DNA of 64,000 bases from positions 63,889,240 to 63,953,239 of the forward strand of contig CM055096.1 in the NCBI GenBank assembly GCA_029204225.1, read 5' to 3'. Position numbers and translations under genes: made by a program. This stretch comes from Diphasiastrum complanatum (taxonomy: Eukaryota > Streptophyta > Lycopodiopsida > Lycopodiales > Lycopodiaceae). Of the stretch, positions 45,919 through 58,690 are shown one piece after another; the first letter of the stretch is position 1; each line of letters opens with the position of its first letter. The notes under the pieces are model-generated. The model saw only the letters and a list, made by a program, of their open reading frames with translations. It was not told the DNA's origin and did no database searches.

Positions 45919-48900
45919 GATCAGGGATCCCTGAGCTCTTCCTATGCGTTTGAGGCTGCGCCAGTTTGTAGGTCAGTTTCATGCATTGAACCAGTGGATT
46001 CTTATCATTTTTCTGTTACAAGTTTGTTTGTAGCATGCCCACATATTTAAGCAGCGGACAGTTGCTAAGGATGCTTGGATAGCTTAGGTTTGAACCAAGT
46101 CTTATCAATTTTAGATCTGGTCTTTGTTTGCTCATTGCAGGTCTGATTTGACGACAGATTTGGCTGACTATGAAGTTGTTTTTCAATTGTTAGCTGGAGA
46201 AATTCAGATTCTGGAATAGGGATCGTGGTTTGCTTCAATCTGCTGAACGAGTTGGAGAGCAATGTGTTTCTCCTCAGTAACAGTGTCAATGTTGACATCC
46301 CACCTCGGGGTTGGACACTGCTATACCTGACACATAAATCAGGTCATAAATTTATCGACATTAGAGAGAATATTAGTGATAAAATGGGATCTAGTGAGTC
46401 AATCCTCATGGCTTGGAATGTTAAGATGTGTAGGTCATAGCCTCCGTGCTTTAGTAGAGCAACACTTTAACATATATTGTTGATACAAGTACCCTAGTGA
46501 AAATTGAGATTGCCTTAAGTTCGAATAAGCATGAGATAGTACAGCCTTTAGTAAATCAATATGGTTGGATTGTTAAAGATGTATAGGTGATAGCCTCCAT
46601 GCTTTAGGAGATCAATGCTCTAAGATATATTGTTGATATGAGAACCCTAATGAATTTGCATATATCTAGAATAAGCATGAAACAGTTATGCTCTGGAAAA
46701 ATGTCTCTTGAATCTGCCTTTTGATGTGGTTATTACAGTTAGTGCATGTTATCCGATTTGTGGTTGAGGGTCTCAGTTGGAAGTTTATTCTGGAAAGATC
46801 CTTTTGGGAAAGTATATTCTGATTGAAAAATAATGTTTTAAAAAATGTGTGCATACTCTTGGTTGGAGTCTTGGTTTGACAACAAAAGCTGGATTAATTG
46901 TTGAATACATGTACTAATTCTTATCGACTTTAGCGACATCGTTGTGCTAGCTTGGAAAATAGATTTAGACTTTTGAAAATTATGCATTGAAGGGTATTTA
47001 TTCCAAGCGTTGTCATGTTGATTTGTGCTTCACATCCAAAGTTTAGCTGGAGGAATGTATCACTTTTTGTGAAAACCTTCATCTCTTCAAATTTGTGCCA
47101 TCATATCAAATTGAGATATTTTGACCTCATCTATTTCTTATCCCAAATTGAAAAGTTTTTCTTATAGAATCTTCATTGAAGCACTTCCATTTAGGTGCAA
47201 GTGGCCCACCCACTCCAACTAAGTGTGCCTTGCTAGCAAATAGACACGAATGCCAAAGTGTTAATGGTCTTACTATTGGCCTTTGTTTTTTTTTGTCATT
47301 GATTGCTCCCATCATAGTAGTCCAATTCTAATATCGGGTGATGTGTGCAAACGTTTCTTCTATAGTCTGGAAACTCCCAATATGCATATACTCAGCAAAA
47401 AAATTGTGCTTTGTGTGTATCAATTGACATATTAAAATCTAACTTTGTTCCATGTGACAAGCAATAAATAAGTTTTTACTAATTTTTAGGTAACTCAAAA
47501 AATCTTAAGTTCCATTTTTATTATTGAATTGTATTCATCATGCATTTCTTTTTGGCAATTTCTATTAGTAGCTTCCTTGTGAGTGTGAAGTTTATACAAT
47601 AATAGACACATGCTAGTTTGCTTTTAAGGCTACTGTTGTTGCCTTTGCCTTGTAACCCTTCTTGCATCTTCCATGCTTCACTTTCATCCCCAATATTTAA
47701 CCTTCTTTTATTCTATGGGGATTAACATCTTGGTTACATTTTGGTTGCTGATGGAGGTGACCCACTTGTGTATTGTCCCTTTTATAACTATACCAAATTC
47801 AGTGCAAGGGGGCCCAAGTGGCTAACTCAAGCTTATGCTAACACCTCTTATCATCACATTGCTCCTCTCTCTCAAAAACTCATATACGATGTTGTAGGAA
47901 TTCCATGTGAGGAGCTTAAGCAATTTTGATGTGTTTATGGTGTTTATCCATGTTTTCAATAGCTAGTTTCTCTTGCTTTCAACGTGTATCTTCTATAGGG
48001 ATAAAGACAGCTAGTCCTTGAATTTTTTCATGGTATCAAAGCATGTTGTAGTACTTGTTAGCTTGTGAAAGAGAAATTATTGTGGTCACATTTCAATGAA
48101 GTGTTTGGATGTTCATTAAGCACCAAAATCTTGTTGGAGGCCCACTTTTTTTTTTTGTAGGGGTTTGATCAGGGTGCAAACAACACTTGTGAAGAGCACT
48201 CATTATAGGGGAGAGAACCGTGCAATTGTTTTTTTTAACTTTTTCCAATGGTTCTCAAAGCTTCTAGGAGCAACTTCCCTTGTAGGAGGACACTTTCCAC
48301 ATAGGTTTAAGAGGCAAGCAATGTGTATCTTGTACCTGGACTAGTGGTGCCAGAAAGGAGCTCTTGGCTATTCAAGTGACAATATATCTTAGTTGGGTTA
48401 AAAACCTTGGTTTTAGAAACCACCTCAAATCTTGAGTTCTTTAAATGTTACAAGCATGGCTAGGCTCGGTGAAAGTCTTCTACGTGAATCTAGGACACTT
48501 GATGCTACATACTATGGGGTTTGCAAAATCTAAGATATATAATATTTTGATGTGTTACCAAACTCTTGAGGCATGAGTTGACTCCAAGATAATAATGTGG
48601 ACATAAATCAAATTGTAAATAACGAATCAGAGGCGATAAGCTCGGTGCTCGAATTCTATGATTAAGCCTAGGCTGAGAGGCAAGTAGTTAATTAGCCAAA
48701 AGCTTAGTTAAAATGGCTATTTTGTAGCTTAAGACATAAAAAAAGTCTAGGAGTAAAATTCAAAAGCACAAAATCAGCTGAATCAGCTAGTGTAAAGTGA
48801 TTGGGCCATATAGTTGACTGTGGTGTGGCCCATTTTGTAAGACTTGTTACTTTCTATAAGGAGATCTTTAAGTTATTTTGCATTTCAATGATTGTAATGC

Positions 48901-49360
48901 TAAAATTTCTAGTGAGAGGATCTTCTCTTATTTCCAAATCTTATGCCTTCTTACTTTTCTCCATTTTGGAATGTTGTGTAAATTTATGTGATGTTTGATA
49001 TTTTTCTCGCATAGAAATGTGATGAAAATATGGATTTGTAGGGGAAGATAGTAAGAACATCTAAGCTTTTCACCAATTTGAATTTTTCTTCTAGTGTTTA
49101 TGTTTTACTGTAAAGAGTAGTGTTAAAAGTTGAAAGTAATGTTAAATATAAAAAGTTTTGATAAAGTGAGTGGTGTTAATGGAAGTAGTGTTAAGAATGG
49201 AAGCGTTGTAGAGTGGTTTGAGAAAAGCCAAGCTTCTTATCATATTTTGGAGCATTTTCTAGATTGTTCATGTTTGAGTGTTAAAAGGGGTCCTAAAAGT
49301 GGAAAGTAAAGTTGAAGTTGAAAACTAGTGTTAGTGAGTAGTGAAAAAGCATCAATAGTG
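45919..49360. other. Spacer, mostly without features
   Basis: Starts with the probable eRF1 3' UTR. A degenerate iMet primer-site-like TGGTATCAAAGC at 48031-48042, preceded by TTTTTTCA, hints at a retrotransposon remnant. No coding support was found. Confidence 0.45.
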
Positions 49361-49432
49361 CACACACACACACACACATCCACCACTCTACACTATTGTT
49401 TACATTGTTAATGTTTGTATTAGTAGTGCTAA

Positions 49433-49472
<40 letters not shown>

Positions 49473-49578
49473 AATAAAATAAAAACAGGTTCCGTGGGTT
49501 TTCCCAATGGACCATTGATGAAACCAGTTCCATATAGTACGAAACGGTTTCGTATTAGTTCTTAGATGTATATATGTG

Positions 49579-49613
<35 letters not shown>
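49361..49613. repeat. Three (CA)n microsatellites
   Basis: Runs at 49361-49378, 49437-49467 and 49582-49613 within 250 bp. Confidence 0.95.
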
Positions 49614-49616
<3 letters not shown>

Positions 49617-49760
49617 CTAATTTATTGTTGACGTTTATTTTTGTTAGCTTCATAATTATATACTCAAATATTAAAATTTATCTAAAATAATACATTTAAG
49701 ATTGATAAACTTGCAATGTGTGGCAGGTGTGAAAATGTTAAAAATCTGGCACTTAGATCT

Positions 49761-49858
49761 ATCCCACATGGCATCATGATGGATAGCCAAGTGTTCCCAT
49801 CTCGTGTACATCCCACATGGCATCATGATGGATAGCGAAGTGTTCCCATCTCGTGTAC
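49761..49858 (+). repeat. 49-bp tandem duplication
   Basis: Copies at 49761-49809 and 49810-49858 (ATCCCACATGGCATCATG ... CATCTCGTGTAC) differ at one base, so the duplication is young. Confidence 0.95.
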
Positions 49859-50389
49859 ATAGTTAGGAGTAGATTATGTGAAATCAAATCACCATTCATG
49901 GCTGAAAATTATGATCATGTCAAGGCCAAGATCACTGTTCTTAATTTATAGGAAATTTGATGAGGTCGGCCAACTCCAATGTAAGTCACCTTGACTCAAG
50001 CATCATGTGGATAATTTTTTGGATCTAAGGCATTGAATTCTAGGGTTAGGGTCTACCCTAAGGGCACTTAGATCTGATATAAACGAGCTCATTAGATATG
50101 GATTTGGAGCTCATTTGTGCATACATTTTTGAGATAATTTGACGATGGTGATTTTTGGCAATTTTGCTCTTGCAAGAGGAATACATGTACTGTACATTCC
50201 ACATGTGTGATAGGTCATGAGGATTCGTAGATGCTAATTTGCTTGTGGTGTTCAAAGGCAATTGCCAAATTAAATGCAAAATAGGTAGAATTCAAGGCTA
50301 GATCTCTATCTGTTCAATCTAAGTGCAATCTTTGATGTTTGATCATTGATCAAACATCCAAATGAGGTTCATAACCTCTGATTTTAACA

Positions 50390-50402
50390 TGGTATCAGAG
50401 CT
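50390..50402 (+). promoter_or_regulatory. Primer binding site of copia relic
   Basis: TGGTATCAGAGCT follows TTTTAACA, as expected for an LTR end and the initiator tRNA-Met primer site. It is exact over 12 bases. Confidence 0.75.
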
Positions 50403-50848
50403 AAGATCCAAAAATTTACCAAGTTATATCCCAAATTAGCAAGTTTTAATGTTCTTAGTGGCTTTTTTGAAGCATGTCCTTCCGAGGGAAGCAAATCACC
50501 ATTTTGGTTGTGTTGATATGATGTTTAGACCTTGGTAGGGGACTCAACCTGTGTCCGTTAAGTTCAGATCAATCCAATCACAAATTACTTTGTGTAAAAG
50601 CCAAGAATGTCATTGATTTTCTCAAGTGTACTCAACAAGATGAAAAATTGTGAAGTAGGTCTCACTTGCTCTCTTAAGTTCTTTTTTGTGCCTTGCAGAT
50701 CAAGTCCAGTAGAAGTCCCCAAGGTGAGTTTTCCATTTCTCTTCTGCTAGTTGCTCCGGCATAATACGGAATGCAATAGCATCCGGTCGATACGAATAAG
50801 TCTGTCAAAACATTTGATCAAACCAATCATTCCAAGTGAGAAATTAGA

Positions 50849-52620
50849 ATGGCCATCAAGGAATTTGCTAATCACCTTCAAAGAAATGGTCATGAGACAC
50901 TTGCAACATTTGTTTTGAATCTCAAAAAGTCACTTTTTTCTTGGCACCATATGAAGAATATTTGGTCAAACCAATCATTCCAAGTGAATACTTTTGTTTT
51001 GAGAGTAAAAGCTTTGAATGATGAGTTGGCTTGCATTGATGAGAGCATTAAGGAAGGAGAGCTTGTTCAAGTTATTCTTAATGGATTGTTGGATGCTCAT
51101 GGTAACATTATACAAAGTCTTCCTATTCAAAGAACTTTGCCAAGTTTGATGGATCTTCAAGATATCTTGATCAATGAAGAATATAGCAAGAGGTGGATCT
51201 TCATCAACATCTTAAGTTGGAGAGGAGGCTATGTTTATGAAGGGCAAATTCAAAGGGAAAAACAAAAGCAAGTGGTCTAAAGGGCAAGATCAAGGGGAGG
51301 ATTATTCAAATGGCAAAAAGAAAGATAGGTCAAAGCTCAAGTGCTTCTATGAAAGTGCCAAAGCCATGAGGTTGAGGACCAAGGAGAATCCATCTTCAAG
51401 GAAAGGTATATTCGTTGGATATAGTGAGGTGACATTCAAGGAAAGGTATATTTGTTGGATATAGTGAGGTGAGTAAAGCCCAAGGTCTACATTCCTACTA
51501 CTAACAAAGTGCAAAGTGATTGTTGGTAGAGATGTCATTTTTGATGAGGGGAACATTCCAAAAGTATCTTCAAGTATTATTGATGGTGATGTGGATGGAT
51601 CTAACATACTTGATGTTGATGTAAAGGATCCTACTTTAGATGGTGATGATGAAGGACCTTCATCAAGTCAAAAGCCAAGGAGAACATCAAGGGAAAGACA
51701 AATGCCTTCAAGGCTCACATATGATGAGAAAGGTAAGCAAGTTGTTGTAGGTACACACTTTGCTTTCCTAACCTCTTTTGATGAACCTACTTGTGTAGAT
51801 GAAGCAAGGAACAAAGAGGAGTGGATCCAAGCAATGGACCTTGAGTATCAAGCTCTTATGAAGAATGGGAGATTGGTGGAGTTACCTAAGGACAAGAAAG
51901 CTATTGGATGCAAATGGATCGGTGAAGACAAACCAAGATGGGTCTATCAACAAGTACAAGGCAAGGTTGGTGGCAAAAGGATATGCTCAAGAACATGGTA
52001 TTGACTATGATGAAACCTTTGCACCCGTGGCAAAGATGGTAAGCATTCGGGTCATCATCTCTCTTGCTGCTCTTGAATGGTGATCTTGAGGAGATGAATG
52101 TTACCAATGAACTTCTCAAGGAAGTTGGTAAGAGTACTTCATCAAAGGATGTTTGTGATTCATTAAAGAAGCTTTATGAATCAAAGTCTACATCTGGAGT
52201 GTTGACTCTAAGAAGACAAATCTTTCAAAGTTTGCAAAAGAATGAAGAGAGTCCAAATATTTTTGTTTTAAGAGTGAAGGTTTTGAATGATGAGTTAGCT
52301 TGCATTGATGAGAGCATCAAGGAAGGAGAGATTGTTCAAGTTATTCTTAATGGTTTGTTGAATGCTCATGCTAACATTGTAGAAAGTTTTGCCATTCAAA
52401 GAGCTTTGTAAAGTTTGATTGATTTTCAAGAGATCTTGATCAATAAAGAATATAGGCTTCAAGCAAGAGGTGCATCTACATCAACATCTCAAGTTGGAGA
52501 GGAGGCTATGTTCATCAAGGGCAAAAACAAAAGTAATTGGTCTAAAGGGAAAGATCAAGGGGAGGTTCCTTAAAATGGCAAAAAGAAAGATAGGTCAAAG
52601 CTAAAGTGCTTCTATTGTGG
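50849..52620 (+). pseudogene. Rearranged Ty1/copia relics (gag, IN-RT, gag)
   Basis: First gag piece (50849-51352): LNDELACIDESIKEG and NGKKKDRSKLKCFY. The text then jumps to the integrase end (SRKGIFVGYS) and to the RT start ([37 protein letters not shown]). At ~52075 it jumps back to a second gag copy with the same words, ending in a zinc knuckle CFYCGIKGHE near 52608. The junctions imply internal deletions and at least two parental copies. A 40-bp tandem duplication is at 51395-51474. Confidence 0.85.
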
Positions 52621-53410
52621 CATCAAAGGACATGAGTAACAACTCAGATAGGAAAAGAAGAATGGAAAAGTCTGAAAAGACAGATCCATTAAGAAAAAAT
52701 GTAGAGCTTTTAGCGAAAGAGATGGGGAAATTGAAAGTCCAGATGTCTGATGTTAAAGCTAAGAGGAGGAAAGCAAAATCAAATGCTAACGTTTGGTGTA
52801 TGGCTTGTGGTAAAGGGGGACACTCTAAAATGAACTGTCCTAATTTACAAACCAAATATATAAAAGAATTGTTCCTCTATCCAGTTGATAACCAAGAGGA
52901 GGTAGCCCTATATTGCTACTCCTTTTAACCAAAGAATTAAACCACGCAATAGTCAACAGTATACTATTTTGCATAGAGGAGGGACAAGAGATTCCACTCC
53001 ACCACCCAGAGTAAAGGATTCATGCTATAAATGCGGAGCCCCTAGTCATTATTCGCCTTACTATCCCGAACCTAGGAGGTCAATATGATATGTGCCACTT
53101 TGTGCTAATTGTAAAGGTGAAGGACATGTCACTACCAAATGTCCTCAGCCACAACAGCCACGGTCTAAACCGCGGTTTGTAAATACACCTAGAGAAAATG
53201 AGCCACGACCATCTAAATCTAACACTAACATGGTAGTCCAAAGGATAGAAGTAGAGTTCGAGACCATAGAAAATCAAGACCAAGCTTGGTCTGAATTAGA
53301 TTTAGATCCAAATACAGTCACAACTAGAAGTAGGAAAAATATACCAACTCTTAAAGATAAAAAAAAAAAACTAAGAAGGATAAAAATGCGAATTCAGCGA
53401 AAAACGTGAA
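52617..53410 (+). pseudogene. Gag end with three zinc knuckles, element D
   Basis: CMACGKGGHSKMNC near 52800, CYKCGAPSHYSPYYP near 53025 (last Cys lost) and CANCKGEGHVTTKC near 53100 are three nucleocapsid-type knuckles. They are separated by linkers with stops around 52926 and 53085. A basic and Lys-rich stretch follows. The capsid part is not recognisable. Confidence 0.75.
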
Positions 53411-53625
53411 AATTGCAAAAAACGCGACAACCAAGACACAATCTACAAAATAGTCCATAGAAATTCCTAAAGACCCAGACTTTGATAGATCTATTAAAAA
53501 TACTATGAACCAGATATCAGTTTAGAGGCTAAGAAACTTCTAGACGAAGAAACGAAGAAAGTTAAGAAAGTAACATTTTCAGATCCAATAATAAGTCCCC
53601 ACTTAGACATCGTTCAGATGATATA

Positions 53626-54887
53626 GTGGAAAATTTTGCCTCTAGGATGTCCAATATAGATTTTGAGCAGTTATTAGAGGATAATCAATACTATAAGAAA
53701 GAGATTAAACAATTATTACAAAAGAAAAATAAAAGAAAAGCTAAGTTGCCATTGGTCAATGTAGGACTGGTAAACCATGGTGATGAAGGCCCACATGAAA
53801 TTCAGGTAATAATCAATGGCTACATCTTAGATAGTGTACCCATAGATTTCGGATCCAGTGTAAATATAATGACTGAAGAAACAACATACGAGTTAGGCAT
53901 TCATCATAGAATAGCGCCTACACTTAGACATTTGAGATTAGGAGATGCAACTAGAAGAACTCCAATAGGGGAGTTGTCTCTTGTCACAGTTTACATTGGT
54001 GACCATAAGTTTTTGATGGACTTCATTATATTAAAGACCACTAGGGAATCATCTTACAAAGTCTTATTAGAGAGACCACGGCTACATCAAGCTGATGTTA
54101 TTACCCACTGGAGAAAGAAAGAAATTATCTTCCGAGACCAGATGGTGATATCAAAAGGAAAGAGCCATAAATGGATTATTGTATCCTGGAAGAAGGATAA
54201 ATATAAAGACGAGACGCCAACATCTTCCTCAAGTTACACTTTAGAAGATGGAGTTCATTCCATGAGGACTGAGGAAGGGGAGAGGTTTGTTACCTTATCA
54301 ATACCTGCATATAGTAATAGAGGAGAATATGTAGATAGAGGAGACTGTGGAGTTCCCGAGATAAGTGCCATTATAGGTGGCCATACTATTACAAGAATAC
54401 TAGTAGACTCAGGATCTAGCATCAACTTAATGACTGAGAAAATGGTTAAGCAGTTAGGATTAGAAGACCAGATCCAGCCTACTACTCATCATGAAATCCA
54501 TTTAGCAGATGCATCTCGATGCATACAGTAGGAGAGCTGAGGGGTGTTAACGTAAATATAGAGACAAAGACTTTCATTATGAATTTCTTTGTTATAAACC
54601 CAACAGATACGCCACCATACTCAATATTATTTGGAAGGCCATGGTTATACCAGGCTGATGCTATTATAAATTGGTCTACCAAACAAATATTTTTTCCAAT
54701 CATTCTCACAGCCAGTCCATTAGGAGGTCACATTATGAGATGGGGTGAGGAGATAGCAGAACCTATAGATCCTCACCTTAGTTTCATAGAGTGCTATGAA
54801 ATTGATGATGAAGAGGAAATGGAGTTTCCAATATCCGAGTCAAGGGAAGTTCTGGGTGGAACCAGAGCAAGACTGAGAGAATGGTAG
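53626..54887 (+). pseudogene. Two tandem retropepsin-like domains, element D
   Basis: First domain (~53750-54140): VIINGYILDSVPIDFGSS with NIMTEETTYELG, ending VLLERPRLHQADV. Second domain (~54350-54700): AIIGGHTITRILVDSGSS with INLMTEKMVKQLG, and after a frameshift near 54530, ILFGRPWLYQADAI. Both have the active-site loop and the closing GRPWL-like strand of aspartic proteases. The first has DFG, which would lack the usual DSG/DTG, while the second has DSG. Tandem duplication or fusion of two copies explains it. Confidence 0.75.
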
Positions 54888-55245
54888 ATAAGACTGATTA
54901 TGTAGAAATAGAAATTAGTAAAGGTAAAATTATGAATTTGCATAAACACCAATTAGAATGGGAATAGTACAAAATACTTCTTCAAAAGTATCAAAATGTA
55001 TTCGCTTGGTCAATGGAAGATTTAACTGGTATACCGATTAAATGGGGAGAGCATAGAATAGACTTAATCCAGGGAGCCGTATCGGTTAGACAAAGACAAT
55101 ACAGGTTAAATTCAAAGTATTCATTATTAGTGAAAGATGAATTCAATAAATGCATTAGAGCAGTTATCATATACCTTGTTCTAAGCAGTGCATGGGTATC
55201 ACCTATTGTGATAGTTCCCAAAAAGAAGACAGGTAAAATTATAAG
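54888..55245 (+). pseudogene. Start of RT, element D
   Basis: YQNVFAWSMEDLTGI and WVSPIVIVPKKKTGKI are the entry segment of gypsy RT. The text ends abruptly where element E begins. Confidence 0.8.
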
Positions 55246-55469
55246 AGGTACCCTTAGGATTAAGAGTATGTGCCTTTAGATTAAGGTACTGGTGTCCTTG
55301 GATAAGGGCAGGTAGGTGTCTTTGCCTTGGTCGGAGGTATGGAACCTAGTGAGGTGTTAGAAAGTCATTACCATGGGTGTTTTGGCTATTTTTTCAAACC
55401 TTGGGCCTCAACCTTGAACCATATCTTTTTTTCGGAAAGTATTGGCAACAAGTACTTTCTGGGGTCGAT

Positions 55470-55913
55470 TCAGGTATGCAAGATTCCTCGAATCAGGGCA
55501 AGACTGAAATGGTTGTTGCTATTCAAAACAGGATTCTGTTTCGTAAAGGCAAGGTGTGTATACCTGAGAATGACATAGTAAGGGCCCAAATCTTGCATGA
55601 GTGTCATGATAGTCCATGTGCAGGAAATCCGGGTATACAAAGAACACTTGACTTAGTTCGACGACAATTTTGGTGGCCTAAGATGAAAAGTCAAGTAGAG
55701 GCCTATGTACTTAAATGTGTTAAGTGCCAGTTAAATAAAGCAGAGAGGCTAAAAGCTAGTGGCCTATTACATCCTTTAGATATTCCTACCGGAAAGTGAA
55801 AAAGAATATCTATGGATTTTGTGATCGGGCTTCCACGTACAGGGAAGGGCCACGATTTGGTTTGGGTCATTGTTGACAGACTTATGAAGTTTGCTCAGTT
55901 TAGGGGGAAGGAA
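55470..55913 (+). pseudogene. Integrase fragment of element E
   Basis: HECHDSPCAGNPGIQRTL with CVKCQLNKAER is the integrase zinc domain. The second His reads Asn (GNPG for GHPG). The first core Asp follows ([11 protein letters not shown]), after a TGA in place of a Trp at ~55799. The text then stops at the polypurine tract, so most of the catalytic core is deleted. Confidence 0.82.
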
Positions 55914-55986
55914 TGTTACATACCTATGTAACTAGCAATACTTCAGTGACCCCTATATGTCCATTTAGTGTTGGGGGCTAAATGGT

Positions 55987-56187
55987 AAGTTACCCTTGGA
56001 TAAGGGGTATCCTTAGGATTAAGAGTAGGTGCCTTTGGATAAGGGCAAGCAAGTGACTATACCTTGGTCGGAGGTATGGAATCAAGTTACCCTTGGATAA
56101 GGGGTACTCATAGGATTAAGGATAAGGTACTGGTGTCCTTGGATGAGGGCAGGAAGGTGTCTATGCCTTGGTCGGAGGTATGGAACC
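55987..56187 (+). repeat. ~97-bp tandem repeat in the LTR of element E
   Basis: AAGTTACCCTTGGATAAGGG...TCGGAGGTATGGAA occurs at 55987-56083 and 56084-56187. Confidence 0.8.
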
Positions 56188-57002
56188 TAGTGAGGTGTTA
56201 GAAAGTTATTACCATGGGTGTTTTGGATATTTTTATAAACAAAGGGCCTCAACCTTGAACTATATCACTTTATTGGTCTTCGACCAAAGTATACAAGCAC
56301 AACTTGGGCAATGGGACCTAGTAGGAGGGTGCACTTCCAAGGTGTCCATTGAGTTTCCAACTTCCACAAGAAAGGTATTCAAAGAGTCAGAGGTATGGAA
56401 GAAGTCTCTTGACCTTCCATAAGCCTATGAAGGTTCTTTAACTCCCCTAGGCCTCTCTCTTTCTCATTGGTTGTGCATGAAACTCCATAGTGTATTAGGG
56501 AGTGCCATTTGCCATCTATATGAGGGGAGGAGGGCGCCCATAGGGAGGGAGAGGGATCTCTTTTGTTTGTTATACTTATGCTCTAGTGTGGCTACTAGTG
56601 TATAGAGTATTTTCTTGTGTGTAGTATGCTTAGGGTTTGGATCTTGCTTATGGTCTGGGACATAAGTAGGGTTTGGATCTTGAGTATGCTATGGTTTGTG
56701 GTGGTATGCTTGTGATTAGTTATTGGTTAGCAAGGGGGTGCTAGATTAAGTTGCAGGATTGCATATGCTAACTACCTATGGTTGGGTGGTGAATACTTGA
56801 GGCCACTTGTTATCTACCTTTGTGATTAAGATTAGGGACACATGTGGAGGAGAGATCCATGGAGGCTTGAAGATCCTTACTTGCAGGTGGAGGCATCCTA
56901 GCTTGGAGTTGGGGAGCATCTTGGAGCTTGCAGATTACTTGGAGGACCTTTGGAGGCACTACCTTTTGGATTAGGAGGACTTCTTGACTCCATTTATTAA
57001 AA

Positions 57003-58690
57003 TTACCATATATAGACATGATCCTAGACCAAGTAGCTGGTCATGAACGATATAGTTTTTTCGATGGTTTTTTCAGTTATAATCAAGTCTTCATGAAAGA
57101 AGAAGATAGATCGAAAACCACTTTTACCACTGCTTGGGGGACATACACTTATACGCGTATGCCCTTCAATCTTTGTAATGCACTTGCAACATTTCAATGT
57201 ATGATGACAAACATCTTTCAAAAAAATTCAAGAAATTTTTTAGAAATCTTTATGGATGATTTCTGTGTTTACTCACCCACTAAAGATCATTTAGATGCAT
57301 TAGAAAAGACTTTAATATGATGTCAAGAGACATCTCTTAAATTGCATCTGTCCAAATGCTATTTTGGCATGAGGGAAGGCATTTTGTTAGGACACAAAAT
57401 TTCGAAGGATGGCATTCAAGCCGATATTGAAAAAGTTAAAATGATTTTAGAATTGGATGAACCAACTAATTTATGGGAGCTTAGGGGGTTTATAGGCCAC
57501 ATAGGATACTATCGTAGAATAATAAAAGAGTATGCTATAGTAGCTACTCCCTTAATAGGATTATTAAATAAATTTGTTGAGAATCACTTGTCACAAGATC
57601 ACTAGGACGCTTTTAGCAAACTAAAGCAGTCCTTAGCAGAAGCAACTAGAGTTAGACCTCCAGATTGGGCTTCATGTATATGTAGACACTTCATCGTTTG
57701 CAATCGGTGTAGTGCTTAGTCAAAAAGATGATCAAAATATTATTTATCCAATATATTATGTTGGTAGACAATAAGCAGCATCCGAGAAAAACTATCCCGC
57801 CATAGAGCGGGAAGCATTAGGCATGATTTATTCAGTAAAAAAATTTAGGCATTATCTACTAGGATACCCTTTTGTTTTCCATGTAGACCACTATGCATTA
57901 AAGCATCTAGTAAATAAACCCGACCTTTTAGGAAGGATAGCTAGATGGGTTTTATTATTAGATGAATTCGACTATCAAGTAGAGTTAAGGAGGGAAAAGG
58001 ACCACCAAAATGCCGACTTTATATCACGGCTTAAAACTAAAAATCAATCTGAACCAATATCAGATGAATTCCCAGATGAGCACATACTGTGGATCAAGCG
58101 GAATCATCTATTTATACAAACATCATTAATTTCTTACAGAATCAAATTTATTCTGATCATTTTATTAAACAACAGAAGATAGTTTTTCTTGCGATAGTAG
58201 GACCCTACACGATTATAGATGGGGTATTATATAACTTAGGAGCTGGCGATAACCTTCGTCGCTGTTTAGAACCCACCAAAATCACCACCGTAATAAGTGC
58301 ACTACATGAAGAATATTCAAGGAGCCATTACGCTCTTAAAAATACTACCAAAAAAATTCTAAATGCTAAGTATTGGTGGCCTACACTATATAGAGATGTT
58401 AAACTTCATTTAAAAATGTGACACATGTCAGAGGATGGGGAAACCACCTTCGTGACACACTGGCCACTTACACCTATCATTCCCTTAGCACCTTTTGAGA
58501 AGTGGGGAATAGATTTTGTAGGGCCTATCAAACCAACCACTCATAAAACCCGCCGACGTTACATTCTTGTTGCAACGGACTATGCTACCAAAATGGTAGA
58601 GGCACTGCTACAGTTAAAAATGATGCCAAAACAGTGGCAAAGTTCTTGTTTCAAAACATCATCACTCGTTATGGATGTCCCTTAAATGGA
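57003..58690 (+). pseudogene. RT, RNase H and integrase, right part of element D
   Basis: RT resumes with the catalytic IFMDDFCVYS at ~57245. Its connection domain (GFIGHIGYYRRIIKEYA) is in another frame. RNase H carries YVDTSSFAIGVVLS, EREALGMIYSVKKFRHYLLG and HVDHYALKHL. The integrase zinc region (HEEYSRSHYALKNT) and first core Asp (WGIDFVGPI) follow, with VATDYATKM after them. The text breaks off at ~58685 before the last catalytic Glu. Confidence 0.85.

Larger units (their letters stand above)
55246..57002 (+). mobile_element. Nested gypsy remnant (element E)
   Basis: A partial 5' LTR (~55246-55470), an integrase zinc-domain piece, a polypurine tract (TTTAGGGGGAAGGAA), and a ~1.1-kb 3' LTR starting TGTTACATACC at 55914. 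The two LTR parts share GGATTAAGAGTA, CCTTGGTCGGAGGTATGGAA, GAGGTGTTAGAAAGT and ATTACCATGGGTGTTTTGG. It interrupts the RT of element D, which resumes at ~57003 with PYIDMILDQVAGHE. About 25 RT codons are missing at the join. Confidence 0.8.
52617..58690 (+). mobile_element. Decayed Athila/Tat-like gypsy element (element D)
   Basis: Order on the plus strand: Gag zinc knuckles, two protease-like domains, RT start, insertion of element E (~55246-57002), rest of RT, RNase H, integrase. RT wording (FFDGF, WGTYTYTRMPF, IFMDDFCVYS) resembles relic A rather than chromoviruses B and C. No LTRs were identified. Confidence 0.82.

Noticed and set aside
50390-50402. tRNA gene (similarity to tRNA-Met 3' end)
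   Set aside because: Only the 12-13-nt primer site is present, without the rest of a cloverleaf. The same holds for 638-650, 31448-31459, 33856-33867 and 48031-48042.
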